DNA of 64,000 nt from Oopsacas minuta. Lineage: Eukaryota; Porifera; Hexactinellida; Lyssacinosida; Leucopsacidae. The stretch's first letter is position 1. The number at the start of each line of letters is the position of its first letter. Positions 1 through 10,338 of this stretch are shown here, piece after piece. The notes beneath the pieces were generated by a model. The model made no database searches and was not told where the DNA came from. It saw only the letters and a list, made by a program, of their open reading frames with translations. The DNA lies in NCBI GenBank assembly GCA_024704765.1, contig JAKMXF010000266.1:310001-374000 (forward strand), in the 5' to 3' direction. Position numbers and translations under genes: made by a program.

Positions 1-2
1 TG

Positions 3-371
3 CCTGGATGCGGTATTGAGAATTGTGCTCAATGTTACTCTGGCATTTGTACAGTTTGTTTCAGCAATTATTCTCTAACCTTTGAGAATAGTTGTGGACC
101 GATTCAAGTTAATCCAATACCAATAACCAACACAGACAATACACTTGCAATTATACTAGGCACCATCGCTGGCCTAGCTTTGCTTTGCATGATTATAGCA
201 GGCCTTCTAATAGCCGCAGGAATTGCAATAGTTTATTATAAAAAGTCAAAACTACAACTAATACGAGCAGATCCAGATCCAGATAAGGAAATGAACGGAG
301 TAAACTTTGATAATCCTCTTTATGAAAGTAGGCTAACTGAAAGCAAGGAAAACCTCGTGGAGTCTCCTTGA
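3..371 (+). CDS. C-terminal end of a Cys-rich single-pass membrane protein (partial)
   Basis: The open frame runs in from the left window edge, so the N-terminus and any upstream exons are missing. About 30 residues of Cys-rich extracellular sequence (pattern CGxxNCxxCYSGxCxxC, like furin-like or EGF-type modules) are followed by a short linker. A long hydrophobic stretch comes next, encoded at about 144-237 and ending in the stop-transfer sequence YYKKSK. The cytoplasmic tail is about 40 residues and acidic. It contains FDNPLY, a canonical NPxY motif that in LDL-receptor-family tails binds PTB-domain adaptors and drives clathrin endocytosis. The reading is therefore a type I receptor-like protein; the family cannot be named from this fragment. 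The stop codon is TGA at 369-371. Confidence 0.75.
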   Translation, partial: PGCGIENCAQCYSGICTVCFSNYSLTFENSCGPIQVNPIPITNTDNTLAIILGTIAGLALLCMIIAGLLIAAGIAIVYYKKSKLQLIRADPDPDKEMNGVNFDNPLYESRLTESKENLVESP

Positions 372-1046
372 ATACAAAACGATAGATTGTAACGTATGTT
401 ATGTATCCAGTTACATACTTCCCAACTTGTACCTTTATGTATAATGCTTAGATTTCTGGAATCTATATATAAACTAATTATACATTTTCATGAATTGTGT
501 GCATATTGTAAAACGAGCCTATTGCAGAACTTTCAGCACTCACGATTACGGGCTACCTTCCTATGAATGTTATCCTCATTCCGAATTCCTTCGAGGGAAC
601 ACTGGAATTCCCAGTGAACGGCCCAATATCCCATTTGTAATGTTAAGTCACGCCAATTTTCACTTTTATATCGAAGTTATATTGTCTAAACAGAGAGAAT
701 ATAATTACAGTAGAACTGTGATGAGACATACCACCTCGGGAAACAAAAAATAGTACGTCTCATCAGAATATTTTCCAATACAATTAGTACAAAATTGAAA
801 TTGATGATCCGTTTTTGAGAAAATACTTCTTATCCGAGTTTTACTGTACATTCCAAAACTAATCAAAATGCCATTCCTCCTATAATTGTATTTATTCCTA
901 GTATGCTTATACAGCTTACTAACCAGGAGGTTATCAATCTTCTACTGTCCTTACTTGAATTCTTTTATTGTTTTATTCATTTAATTTACATTATTTCGCT
1001 ATTTTATTGAATTATAGCAATACTATCCTGACCAGACTATACTGTT
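372..1046. other. Intergenic, AT-rich
   Basis: This is the 3' flank of the membrane-protein gene and the 5' flank of the next gene. An 87-codon frame at 490-753 has no recognisable domain and looks incidental. Near its end lies a small inverted repeat (arms 719-731 and 753-765, 12 of 13 bases pairing, 21-base loop). Confidence 0.5.
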
Positions 1047-2211
1047 ATGGCTGATACATCCACAACAACAACCGATCCAGGTATGGCGATTATATTTAGT
1101 GTCTAGAATCGTATGCTAATATACTCGACAAAGTGGTTAGAAAGTAAATACAGTGGATGCCGATTATAAGAGCACGTATTGATACCCCAAAGGGGGTTCT
1201 TATAACCTGCATCCACTGCACCTCGTCCAAGCGTGTTAATTTCCATACAAACAAAGTCCAAAATGCTACCAACCTGAACCTTTATGTAATAAATTTTGTG
1301 TTTCCGGAATATTTTTGGGAAATTAGTTTATAGAATATATTTTCAGGATATGTCCATTGTCATTTCTCAAAGTCTTTCCCGCAATTCATCCCAACGACAT
1401 TTACAATCACCTTCCGTTATATCGAACATATATAAATCGAAACGCCCGTTTATTTTGAAATAATCATCACGGTACTGTGAGCTTCGAGATAACGGGAGTT
1501 GAATCACTTGACCTTATTTATTATATATACACATTTATATCAGATACAAGTGCTACAATTGAGACTCCTCCTGATGAAGGTGAGTTGTAGCTAATTCCTG
1601 TTTCTCTCGGAAATTTGAATCCTCAAATAACTTCTATATAATTGCTGTATAAAACCGGGCGTGTAAATAGAATATTCTCGAATCAGTATTGGAATGTTAT
1701 TGACCGTTTGTTTCATTAATTTAATTCTCGTAACCATTTCCCTTGATTGAACGATTATAGTTAATAAAGTTACGTTCTCTAGCGTCAAGCACCGAATCTA
1801 AACCAGTAACTGAACCCGCTGAGAAACCAGCTGTAGAACCTGTAGCAGAACCCGTAGAACCAGCTGTAGAACCTGTAGCAGAACCCTTAGAACCAGCTGT
1901 AACTAATGAGGGAGCTCTGAAAGAGCTCGCTGCTCCTGAAGATGAAGTAAGACAGAAACCAATATCCAAGACTGTATACCTTCCCAGGAGTAAGGTAATT
2001 ACTTATTCTATCCGAGTTTCTCTCACTGTTCATTATTTGTAGCCAATTTACATATATCTGAAATTCTTTACTTACTCAATAGTTTGTAAAACGTGGTATT
2101 ACTGCCCTTCGGGATCGTTCTGTGAAGAACATTGAAATTTGTACATTTATTGACCAATGGATCACCAGTCCATCCAAATTAACTCCTACTTCTCCGTCAC
2201 GAATTATTTGA
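1047..2211 (+). CDS. Small four-exon gene, Pro/Glu-repeat protein of unknown function
   Basis: I assembled four exons with GT-AG introns and consistent phases: 1047-1080, 1544-1579, 1783-1994 and 2083-2211 (TGA). The total is 411 nt, or 136 residues. The N-terminus (MADTSTTTTDP) is Ser/Thr-rich. Exon 3 encodes an imperfect repeat of the type EPVAEPVEPAV, giving a low-complexity, probably disordered segment. The last 50 or so residues look more constrained: a basic stretch (VYLPRSKFVKRG) leads into an IEICTFIDQW motif and a Ser/Pro-rich end. I do not recognise the family. Intron 1 carries two short palindromic elements (1151-1218 and about 1404-1505). Support comes from four clean splice junctions keeping one frame and from codon-like repeats; no homology supports it. 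Confidence 0.55.
1151..1218. mobile_element. Short palindromic MITE-like element, family C
   Basis: A 68-bp stretch in intron 1 of the small upstream gene. Its ends are inverted repeats of about 23 bp with a few mismatches: left CAGTGGATGCCGATTATAAG, right the complement of CAGTGGATGCAGGTTATAAG. It is preceded by TA; the right-hand TA is changed to CA. The CAGTGG terminus and TA target resemble non-autonomous pogo/Tigger-type elements (family inference). It would fold as an almost complete hairpin. Confidence 0.55.
1404..1505. mobile_element. MITE-like element, family B (degenerate copy)
   Basis: Intron 1 of the small upstream gene holds a left arm with CCGTTATATCGAAC and a right arm reading GCTTCGAGATAACGGGAGTT, its approximate inverted complement. 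The interior (ATCGAAACGCCCG, then ATCACGGTACTGTGAGCTTCG) aligns with the intact copy at 28805-28892, so the two are copies of one family. The outer ends are worn and no target duplication is clear. Confidence 0.55.
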
Positions 2212-4343
2212 ATACCGCCAATACATTTCTATTATCCATAGTACTAATATTATGCATTTCTAAGTGAAAGTTATTTCAATATTATTAATTGTTTGAAATA
2301 TTCATACTAATGCATGTTCTCCATTCTCATTACGAATTCCTAATTCTGAGAATCTAATCACAAATTTGCATCAAAATTCATATGAACTATCTGAATAGAT
2401 ACAATTAAAGAACATGTTATTGGTGCTAATATTATCATATTGAATATATATAATCCTAGCATGTGACTCATAATATCTATTTTTATAACCTCAGGAATGA
2501 TATATTTCCATCTAATATGTGTTACCAATTAATCTGTAACTAGTGAATAGCATTTCATTACTCTTGCCCATCTGCTATACGCATGTTATCCTGATATTTA
2601 CATGTGTAAGAGAAGAGAAACTACGCCATCCCTCTACGTGTATGTGAATTGTGTGTTATCATCATTGCCATTGCCTACACAATTACACCCTTTATATATT
2701 CTACATCCAACATTTTTTATGAGGATTTCAACTTTCTAAAATTATCTTGAACTTTGTATAATAATTAATCTCACACGTCTATCTTCTACTTCTGAAAAAT
2801 AACAAAATCGTTATTGTAACTGTATTCAGACTGTATTTTGCTAAGCTATAAGATTGTACGTGAGTAACGGCTTGTATAATTATCTCAAAAGTGACTTAAT
2901 TCGAATCTTGATTATGTCTGAAGCAGATTTTTACTTACAAATGTAAGACGGAATTCCTCACTTTACTCAATATTCAGTTTTGCAGGACAAAATTAATTTT
3001 GAAACCTTTCCATTAGTATTCATACACAGCGCATAGAGATAATATAAAACAAATTGGTTAATGCGACTAACACCTGTATTCAAGATGTCCAATTAATCAC
3101 AGTAAACTGTATTGATATTGAAGTAATATAAATATTTATACCTTATACTCAAACAATACTTTCCACTTCATAATTGACTTAACGTTATGACCTGCTGGTG
3201 TAGGTACACACTAAACACAATGAAACCTTCCTGCCTTGTTACCTATCTCTTAGATAATGCATTTCACATATCATTTTGATTCTGTACTATTTCGTATTGA
3301 TTCAGTACAACATATGGTTAGAACTAATTTGAATAAGTGTCTATATTGGCACAAATGTATAGTGAGCTCATTTGTTCCCTTTATCCTCATACAATAGTAC
3401 TGAATTACAAAGTTTCACTCATAAAATGCCAATTAATCATTTTGAGTGGCTAGGCTATAAAATTACTAGACTCTAATTGTTTTTGTGGATACGATAACAC
3501 AGTGTACACTTTCTATTGTTAATTCATTCAATTATTTCTGTGATAAATGTTTATATTATCATATGAACTCGTCATTGAAAAACTAATCTTTTAACCTGAA
3601 GCTATGTAGAGTACATATACGTTAATGTCATCATATTTTTATAGGAGTATTATTGTTTATCTCATTACAAACTTGACTTGTAAGATTTGTGTTTACGTAG
3701 TTAGTTTATTGTTATAGACTATTTTAGTCCGTGCTAGGTAACATATTTGTGACGTAGGGTGCAAGTCGCAGATCCATAAGGAATTCACAGCGGTTCGGGG
3801 GGACCCCTACTGTTGTCTGTAGACCACCAAGGAATCCATGGACCCCAGATTGGAACCTCTGGGATAGAGACACGCTTGCTAATTGATCTTGTCATCATAC
3901 TTTAATTTGATTTATTCAATATGTGGCATGACTGTGCTAACGATACATAACTCTGGTAAAAGTTCAATTGACTAATAAATGTCCAATTCAAATAATTTAC
4001 TCAACTTTGTGAACTTATCTAGCTACAACTACTTACCTTATGCTGAGCTACAGCATAAATCATCAAATTTAGTAGTAAGGTAGATTATCATATGTTAGAT
4101 TAACACTATGGACATTTTAGGAGGAATATCCTATCAGTTTCTAACCAGTATTCAGCCACAGTGCTTTCTCCCATAAATTTGACTACATTTTATGTCTGGA
4201 AGCCAAGCAGTAGATTCAGATTGCAGAGTAATTTAATACACAATCCAATAGCATAATAGAGTATAAATACTTATAACTCAATTGCTTTTGTTTAAAATAA
4301 AATATATTATTATTTTGTCGGCTAACTTAGTTTTGGAATAAAT
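2212..4343. other. Long non-coding stretch (2.1 kb)
   Basis: No reading frame longer than about 60 codons and no splice-compatible exon chain stood out on either strand. It is strongly AT-rich except for a G/C-richer island at about 3745-3880 that includes a GGGGGGACCCC run and the motif CCATGGACCCC. It probably holds the 3' UTR of the preceding gene, the promoter of the NHL gene, and decayed repeats. I see no tRNA or rRNA. Confidence 0.5.
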
Positions 4344-5234
4344 ATGGGTAATCTAAGTTGTGTCGGCTCTAGAAGATTGGGTAGCTCGGTTCCAGACCAG
4401 AATTTGAGTGGTTCATTGCCTGGCAGAGACTTCACACAAATTCAAAAGCCTGTTATTGAAATACCACAATTTGCACCTAATAAGTTATTATCAATCTCAG
4501 CACTTACAGTTGATGAAGATAGCATAATATATGCGGTAGACACCTCTTCGAAAGGTGTAGTAGTATTTGCACCTGATGGTCACTTCTTATACAAGTTCAT
4601 TTCGAATGAAATCGGACAGCCTCATTTCATTGAGCCCTGGGGAATTGCAGTTTGGAAAGACCAAATATACGTTTCTGATATATCAAGACATGATGTGCAG
4701 ATTTTCACACTTTCAGGTGATCACATATACACGATAGAATGGTCACTAAAAAGCCCAAAAGGAATCGCTGTATCGCAAACTGGAAATCTCTATGTGACAG
4801 ACGACGCGACAAACTCAGTACAAATATTCAATTCAGAACATAAACAAATTGCTTCAATCGGAAGTGATAAGTTATACAAACCTTGTGATGTGAAAGTTGA
4901 TGCAAAGAATAATGTTTATGTTCTTGACTGGAACAATCCTTGTATGCATATTTTCAACTCATCAGGTGAATTAGTACGAGAATTCGCGACGCGTGGTGAT
5001 CAACAGGAGATTTTCCTTCCATCTTATTTCGCATTAGATTCCTACGGAACCGTTATTATCAGTGATAGCTGGCAATATCCAATAGCCGTATATACTCCCA
5101 CAGGGGAGCTAGCTAAGCAGTACCCAGGCTGGGGTAACCGAATCATCATATTCCATCTTCCTAAAGGTTTAGCAATTGACAAACATGACCGATTTATTGT
5201 CGGTGACATGACACAAGGAATCAAGATATACTGA
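4344..5234 (+). CDS. NHL-repeat beta-propeller protein, 296 aa, possibly myristoylated
   Basis: This is a single-exon gene. From about residue 45 the protein is a run of six NHL-type blades with the usual pattern of a hydrophobic strand, IYVSD/LYVTD and VQIF/IKIY, ending flush with the stop codon. This is the propeller found at the C-terminus of TRIM-NHL proteins, but no RING, B-box or coiled coil precedes it here. The N-terminus MGNLSC has Gly2 and a nearby Cys, matching an N-myristoylation plus palmitoylation signature, so membrane attachment is plausible (inference). NHL propellers bind proteins or RNA; the partner is unknown. Twenty-four bases of the sixth blade (5177-5200) recur exactly in the intron of the downstream ACSBG gene (7664-7687). 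Confidence 0.85.
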   Translation: MGNLSCVGSRRLGSSVPDQNLSGSLPGRDFTQIQKPVIEIPQFAPNKLLSISALTVDEDSIIYAVDTSSKGVVVFAPDGHFLYKFISNEIGQPHFIEPWGIAVWKDQIYVSDISRHDVQIFTLSGDHIYTIEWSLKSPKGIAVSQTGNLYVTDDATNSVQIFNSEHKQIASIGSDKLYKPCDVKVDAKNNVYVLDWNNPCMHIFNSSGELVREFATRGDQQEIFLPSYFALDSYGTVIISDSWQYPIAVYTPTGELAKQYPGWGNRIIIFHLPKGLAIDKHDRFIVGDMTQGIKIY

Positions 5235-5775
5235 ACGAATTCTCTGTTTTAATCAAATGTCAAATAGTCTAAAGAATGTTTTATTTAGTGAAATGTTTCC
5301 CTCTCACTATTTTATACTTTCCAATTAAATTCTTAATTTGCTATTCGTTAAATATTATTGCTAAATAAGGTCTAATTCCATTTTAACGTTATTAATAGAA
5401 TATTTAACTGAATTCTACCAAATGCGTATTTCCATCTCATACACCAACAATCACCATTTCCCTGAAATTTCTAATTCCTTGGATTTCCAAGTTTTGCAAC
5501 CATAAATAGCAATTACAGGCAAATATTTTGGAAAATGGTACATGTAATTGCAAATTTTAATTTTTCTCGAATCTTCCCTGTATTTCTTCTCTAATCCCGA
5601 TATAATCCTGACATTACGAGAGAGGGTTGGCAAGCTTGCATTCTCCAATTTTACATAACACAAATTCGAGTTACAAATCCCTGATAGAAATCGCGTAATT
5701 GATTCCGAACTCGAATAGTCATTTGATATTTGTATATTCTTATTATTTCCCCATTCAATTTACATATATTCTCAG
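5235..5775. other. Intergenic / possible 5' exon region of ACSBG
   Basis: AT-rich DNA after the NHL gene. The ACSBG reading frame enters at 5776 in phase 0, so a short upstream coding exon may lie here. An ATG directly before a GT at 5535-5539 is one candidate, but nothing confirms it. Confidence 0.35.
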
Positions 5776-8700
5776 ATATGGGTTACCAATCCTCATGAAA
5801 CATCTGAAATACTCATGACTGAGACAGGGGTGGGTTCTATGGCTCCAAGCACTGTTATAGATTTGTTCAAAGCAACTTGTACAAAATACAGTTCTGTAAT
5901 CGCTATCTGTGAAAAGATCGATAATCAAAAGCTATACACTGGATTTACATATAAGGAATATTGGGAGACGAGTTGGACTGCTGCACGCGCTATGCGTAAG
6001 GTGAGCCTATTAACATGGATTCATTCTTTGTTAGTTGTTTGATTTATTTGAGCCGTTTTTCCTGTTAGCTTGGATTCGAGCCTTTTCGAGCTGTCTGTGT
6101 TGTTGGGTTCAATTCTCATGAATGGTTTGTCTCTTGCATCGCAGCAATGTTAGGAGGGTGAGTTTGTTGGATTTCTTTATGAAATATTTCTGATAAAGTT
6201 TTAAGGTTTATATCTGATACATTTTTATTGTATATCTTTTGGTATACAGTGGTATGTGTGCTGGTGTGTACACTACGAACAGCCCTGATGCTTGTGCTTA
6301 TGTAGCACAAGATTGTAAAGCTCAGCTATACTTTGTTGAAGACGATAAGCAGTTACAGAAAATTCTACAGGTCAGCTGTCTAGAAATGATATTTTTTCGA
6401 AATTCATTGAATATCGTTTTTCTCCAAATTTTCTGACAATTTTATTCCTTTAGGTCCGTGATCGGCTACCTGACTTGAAGTGTATTATTCAGTTCAAAGG
6501 TCAACTGACTGGCCAATATGACAGTGTTATGTTATGGAAAGAATTCTTGGAGATGGGCAGATCTACTACTTCTGCGAAAACTGGTAATTTCTAATAAATA
6601 TTGACATTTTTGCGTTCTGTCATTTTTGCCAAATTGAATTCGGTTTTTTTCAGAGGGAGGAAATGAGGAAGATTCGAAACCTGAGAAAGATAGTATAGAT
6701 ACAGATTTAGAAAACATTGTCCAACAAATAACACCAGAGAGATGTGCTCTACTTATCTATACTTCAGGGACAACTGGGAATCCTAAAGGTGTAATGCTTA
6801 GCCATGATAATGTAAGTGAATTACAAACTCGGTTTCAGCCAAATTCTGCTCCCACCATTTCGCTATTCCCGGGTTTAATACATATACTGTAGGTTTTAAG
6901 TCAACTGATTACAAATAGATTATGCTTGCATTGATTTAGTTTAGAGATATCATGTCTTGGTTAGCCATCTTGTAATAATTATTACGCACAACGAGGGTAG
7001 TATCAACTAATTCTGACTATTTCGTAACACATCTGGTGAATTGGCCTAATAATATTTGATTAGCAACTCTACAACCCGCCTCCCACAAAGAATTTGAATC
7101 ATAATTAAATATTATACTATCATGTTCGGATATCTTCTCAATATCTTATTTTACATCTTGCAATCGTAAAAACACATTTATCTACTAAATATTTCTGGTA
7201 GCCACTCAGAATCTAAGAATCTGATTAGCGTGTCTTTTGAATAGCAATGAGTACGTAGAGTTGAATCATTTTCAAGCTTCCCATCTTAGAATTGAAATCT
7301 CCTTAATTGCCATTAATACAGAGCAATTTTGTGAATTTGTACTGTGTTGAATGCTTGTGGGAATTCTATGTCGCATTTTACAATTGGCTTCAGTTCGAAC
7401 CGGCGTGGCAGTTCGTATGAACTTTTGAATTATGAATTACGAGGAGGAATTTGAAATATTTGCAACTACCATGGAATGTTGTGAAGGGATGGAAAGGATG
7501 GAAGTGACTTGAATTATGATTAGGGAATAGTTTGAGTTCCAAGCTGGTCACAAGGTTTGGAAAATATTTAAATTTAGAAAATCAAATTATGTGAGATGTT
7601 TCGTCATAATTTTCGTTATTTAGTATTTGGGGCGATAGATCAAACAAATTTTAATAGCGCCACTGACAAACATGACCGATTTATTGTATAATTTCGCAGC
7701 GATTAAACGCATATTTCATCCTTGTAACCTCTATAGCTGATGTTTACTGTTGAAGCTATGAGACGATTTAATCCAGACTTTAGGACTGGAGATGAACAAA
7801 TAGTATCTTATCTCCCTCTAAGTCATATAGCAGCTCAGATAGCTGATATATACCTACCTATTTCTGCTGCTGGTACTGTGTGGATTGCTGGGAAGGATGC
7901 GCTTAAGGGTGGATTAGCTAAAACACTGCAAGAGGTTAGACCAACATACTTCTTTGGAGTACCCAGGTGAGATGAATCATATATGTTAGCCAAGCAAATA
8001 TATAGCATGCTAGCCTACTATGAATAATGCTACAGTCTAACTCCACAAACGGGGCCTCTGGAAACTATAGAACGAATTTCTAGTCCCATACAAATGAACC
8101 TCTACAAAAGGAGAATTTTGGCAGAAAAGGGGCATCATTTTCGGCGTCCCTGACATCCCGTTTGTGAAGGTTACATTGTATAATAATTAATGGAGTTGTT
8201 TATTATAAAAAATTATCATTTTAGAGTTTGGGAGAAGATTGAAGAGCGAATCAAATCCGAACTTTCAAAATCCACTGGGTTTAAAGCTAAGATTGTGAAC
8301 TGGGGTATGGAGAAAGGAAAGGTTGGGAATGCGAATAAACAGAAAAATGAACCTGTTCCTTGGGGATGGTTCTTCGCCAGCAAACTTGTATTTTCAAAGG
8401 TTTGTATTTAATTTCTGGAGACTGCGTAGTTTAAAATATATGAATAAATTGATTTTGTATTTTAGATTAGGACTAAGCTAGGACTAGACAGATGTCGTAT
8501 ACAGATAACAGGAGCAGCTCCTATCAGTCCTCAGACCTTAGAGTTCTTCTCTTCCGTTGATCTCGCCCTGTTTGAGCTATATGGTATGAGTGAGAGTACT
8601 GGCGTACAAGTACTCAATCTGCCTCAACCTAATATATGGAAAACTGGGTCTGTTGGGAAACCTTACAATGGCATTGAAATGGCGATATATCAACCTGATG

Positions 8701-10338
8701 CTGATGGTAATGGAGAGGTAGGTTCCTGATTTCGTTGTGCACATAAATACAATGTAACCTCCATTAATGGATTGCAATATGAACCGAGCAAATTCTAGGC
8801 CCCTTCCAAGAAACTCGACAAACGAGGAATTTGGCAGAAACGGTGTAGCAATTTTCAGCGTCCTTAGTTTGTGGAGGTTACACCCTATTTTGATAAGATT
8901 CGTGTATCTCTTTCGTATTTCCAATATGACATATTGTTCTTTATATTTACGTATTTTTCTACAAAGATCATCACGAAAGGCCGTCACGTGTTCATGGGTT
9001 ACTTAGGTCTAGAAGAGAAGACCAAACAAGCAATAGATGAAGACGGCTGGCTACACTCAGAAGATATTGGTAGAGTAGATAAAGATGGATTCTTCTATAT
9101 TACTGGCAGAATTAAAGGTAAGATTATATCCAATCTTTATAGCTTTTCTATTCTATCTATTTTTATAATATTTTATTATTTAGAGATTATAATAACGGCA
9201 GGAGGTGAGAACATCCCTCCAGTGTTAATAGAGAATAGTGTAAAAGCTGAGCTACCCTTCATTAGTAATATTATGGTGATTGGAGATATGAGGAAGTTTT
9301 TGAGTGCTATTATTACTATGCAGGTTAGAAAGACTCTGATTTATTAGTAAATGCGATTCTGATACATATATGATAAAACTTGTTTCATATGATTGTTGGT
9401 GTATTATATGACCAAAAATTGAATTGTACGCAGTTTGCTTGAATATGAGTTGTTATAATTAGGTTACCTTTCAGGAAGTTTAACTATCATTTGTTGTGTA
9501 ACACAGATAATGCATATGTAATCGTATTTTTCAGCTCAGGCGAATTTTAAATACAAATTTAGTAACTTCACCAATGTATTGTTGGAAAATTTATTGGTAT
9601 TATTGACGTAGTTACAATAAAGCGATTCGGTAATAGGTAGATAGAAAATCCGGTTTAAATGAGCATTATATAATGTAAGCGGTTGCTTACCTACTTATAT
9701 ACAAATCTACAGCCTTTTAACATTTGCACTATGTAATAATTCAATTTACTTTCAGTTGGTTATGGACGAGGAAACAGGTTACCCTACACAAGAGATCACT
9801 CCTCTGGCCCGTGACTTCCTCGGTGCTATCAGCTGTAAAGCAACAACAGTATCAGAGATAATTGATGATAGGAATAGTAATGAGGTGGTGTTCAAGGCTA
9901 TTCAAGAGGGAATTGATAGAGCGAATAAAGTAGCTACTTCCAACGCACAAAGGGTAAATTGAATCATATAACAACACACTAGGTGTAACCTCCATAAGCG
10001 GGGCCTTTGGAAACGGAATGAAAAAAATATAGAGCGAATTCATAGCTCCATATAAATGAATCTCCACAAACTGGGTTGGAGGTTATACAGATCCAGTAAC
10101 ATGAATGTCTACATATTTAACAAACAATTGTATATCTAGATTGCAAAATGGTCGCTTTTGGATACAGACTTCTCTATTCCAGGAGGAGAATTAGGTAAGA
10201 CTTTCATTGCTACATTTTATACGGCTAAATAATTTCATTCTTATTAACTTGTTAGGACCTACAATGAAACTAAAGCGTGGTTTTGTAACCGAGAAATATA
10301 AGCGTACTATTGATGCTTTCTACTCGGAGACCAGCTAA
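5776..10338 (+). CDS. ACSBG: Long-chain fatty-acid-CoA ligase, bubblegum type (ACSBG)
   Basis: This is an ATP-dependent acyl-CoA synthetase that activates long- and very-long-chain fatty acids at membranes. Thirteen exons join in frame: 5776-6000, 6069-6157, 6250-6370, 6454-6583, 6654-6811, 7737-7966, 8225-8399, 8466-8717, 8967-9117, 9184-9323, 9756-9953, 10140-10194 and 10256-10338 (TAA). They give 668 residues, close to vertebrate ACSBG length. Seen motifs are the AMP-binding loop [52 protein letters not shown] followed by YITGRIKE, and [10 protein letters not shown]. The first exon begins with IWVTNPHE, matching the LWTT region near the N-terminus of the family, so the true start is probably in an unseen short upstream exon; the first in-frame ATG is 5815. 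Three introns contain family A elements. Confidence 0.93.
6812..7736. other. Largest ACSBG intron (925 bp)
   Basis: A non-coding intron between the AMP-binding-loop exon and the SYLPLSH exon. It is AT-rich. Near its 3' end, at 7664-7687, is a 24-base exact copy of part of the NHL gene, directly preceded by AATAGCGCCACTG, which resembles a transposon end. Confidence 0.7.
8033..8178. mobile_element. MITE-like element, family A, intact copy
   Basis: A 146-bp element in the ACSBG intron 7967-8224, flanked by TA on both sides (8031-8032, 8179-8180). The left end is CAGTCTAACTCCACAAACGG; the right end is the inverted complement of CAATGTAACCTTCACAAACG. It has no coding capacity. TA duplication and the terminal pattern fit a non-autonomous Tc1/mariner-pogo superfamily element (inference). 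Confidence 0.75.
8750..8885. mobile_element. MITE-like element, family A
   Basis: A 136-bp copy in the ACSBG intron 8718-8966, flanked by TA. The left end is CAATGTAACCTCCATTAATGG without its last base; the right end is the inverted complement of GGGTGTAACCTCCACAAAC. The interior shares the GGAATTTGGCAGAAACGG region with the copy at 8033-8178. Confidence 0.7.
9982..10089. mobile_element. MITE-like element, family A, short copy
   Basis: Lies in the ACSBG intron 9954-10139. The left end is GGTGTAACCTCCATAAGCGG after TA; the right end reads GGTTGGAGGTTATACAG, its inverted counterpart. The interior (GGGGCCTTTGGAAAC, ATAGAGCGAATT) matches the copy at 8033-8178, with an internal deletion. Confidence 0.65.

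Noticed and set aside
490-753. 87-codon frame on the + strand after the first gene
   Set aside because: No recognisable domain, no splice partner, and it ends inside a small hairpin; more likely 3' UTR or intergenic.
5535-5537. ATG directly before a GT as a one-codon first exon of ACSBG
   Set aside because: Phase would fit, but the donor is weak and nothing else supports it; left as a possibility only.
7390-7430. tRNA-like T-arm (GTTCGAACC) in an ACSBG intron
   Set aside because: No matching acceptor, D or anticodon arms around it.
8577-8987. 136-codon frame on the - strand
   Set aside because: Antisense to an ACSBG exon and running through a family A element; shadow of real coding sequence.
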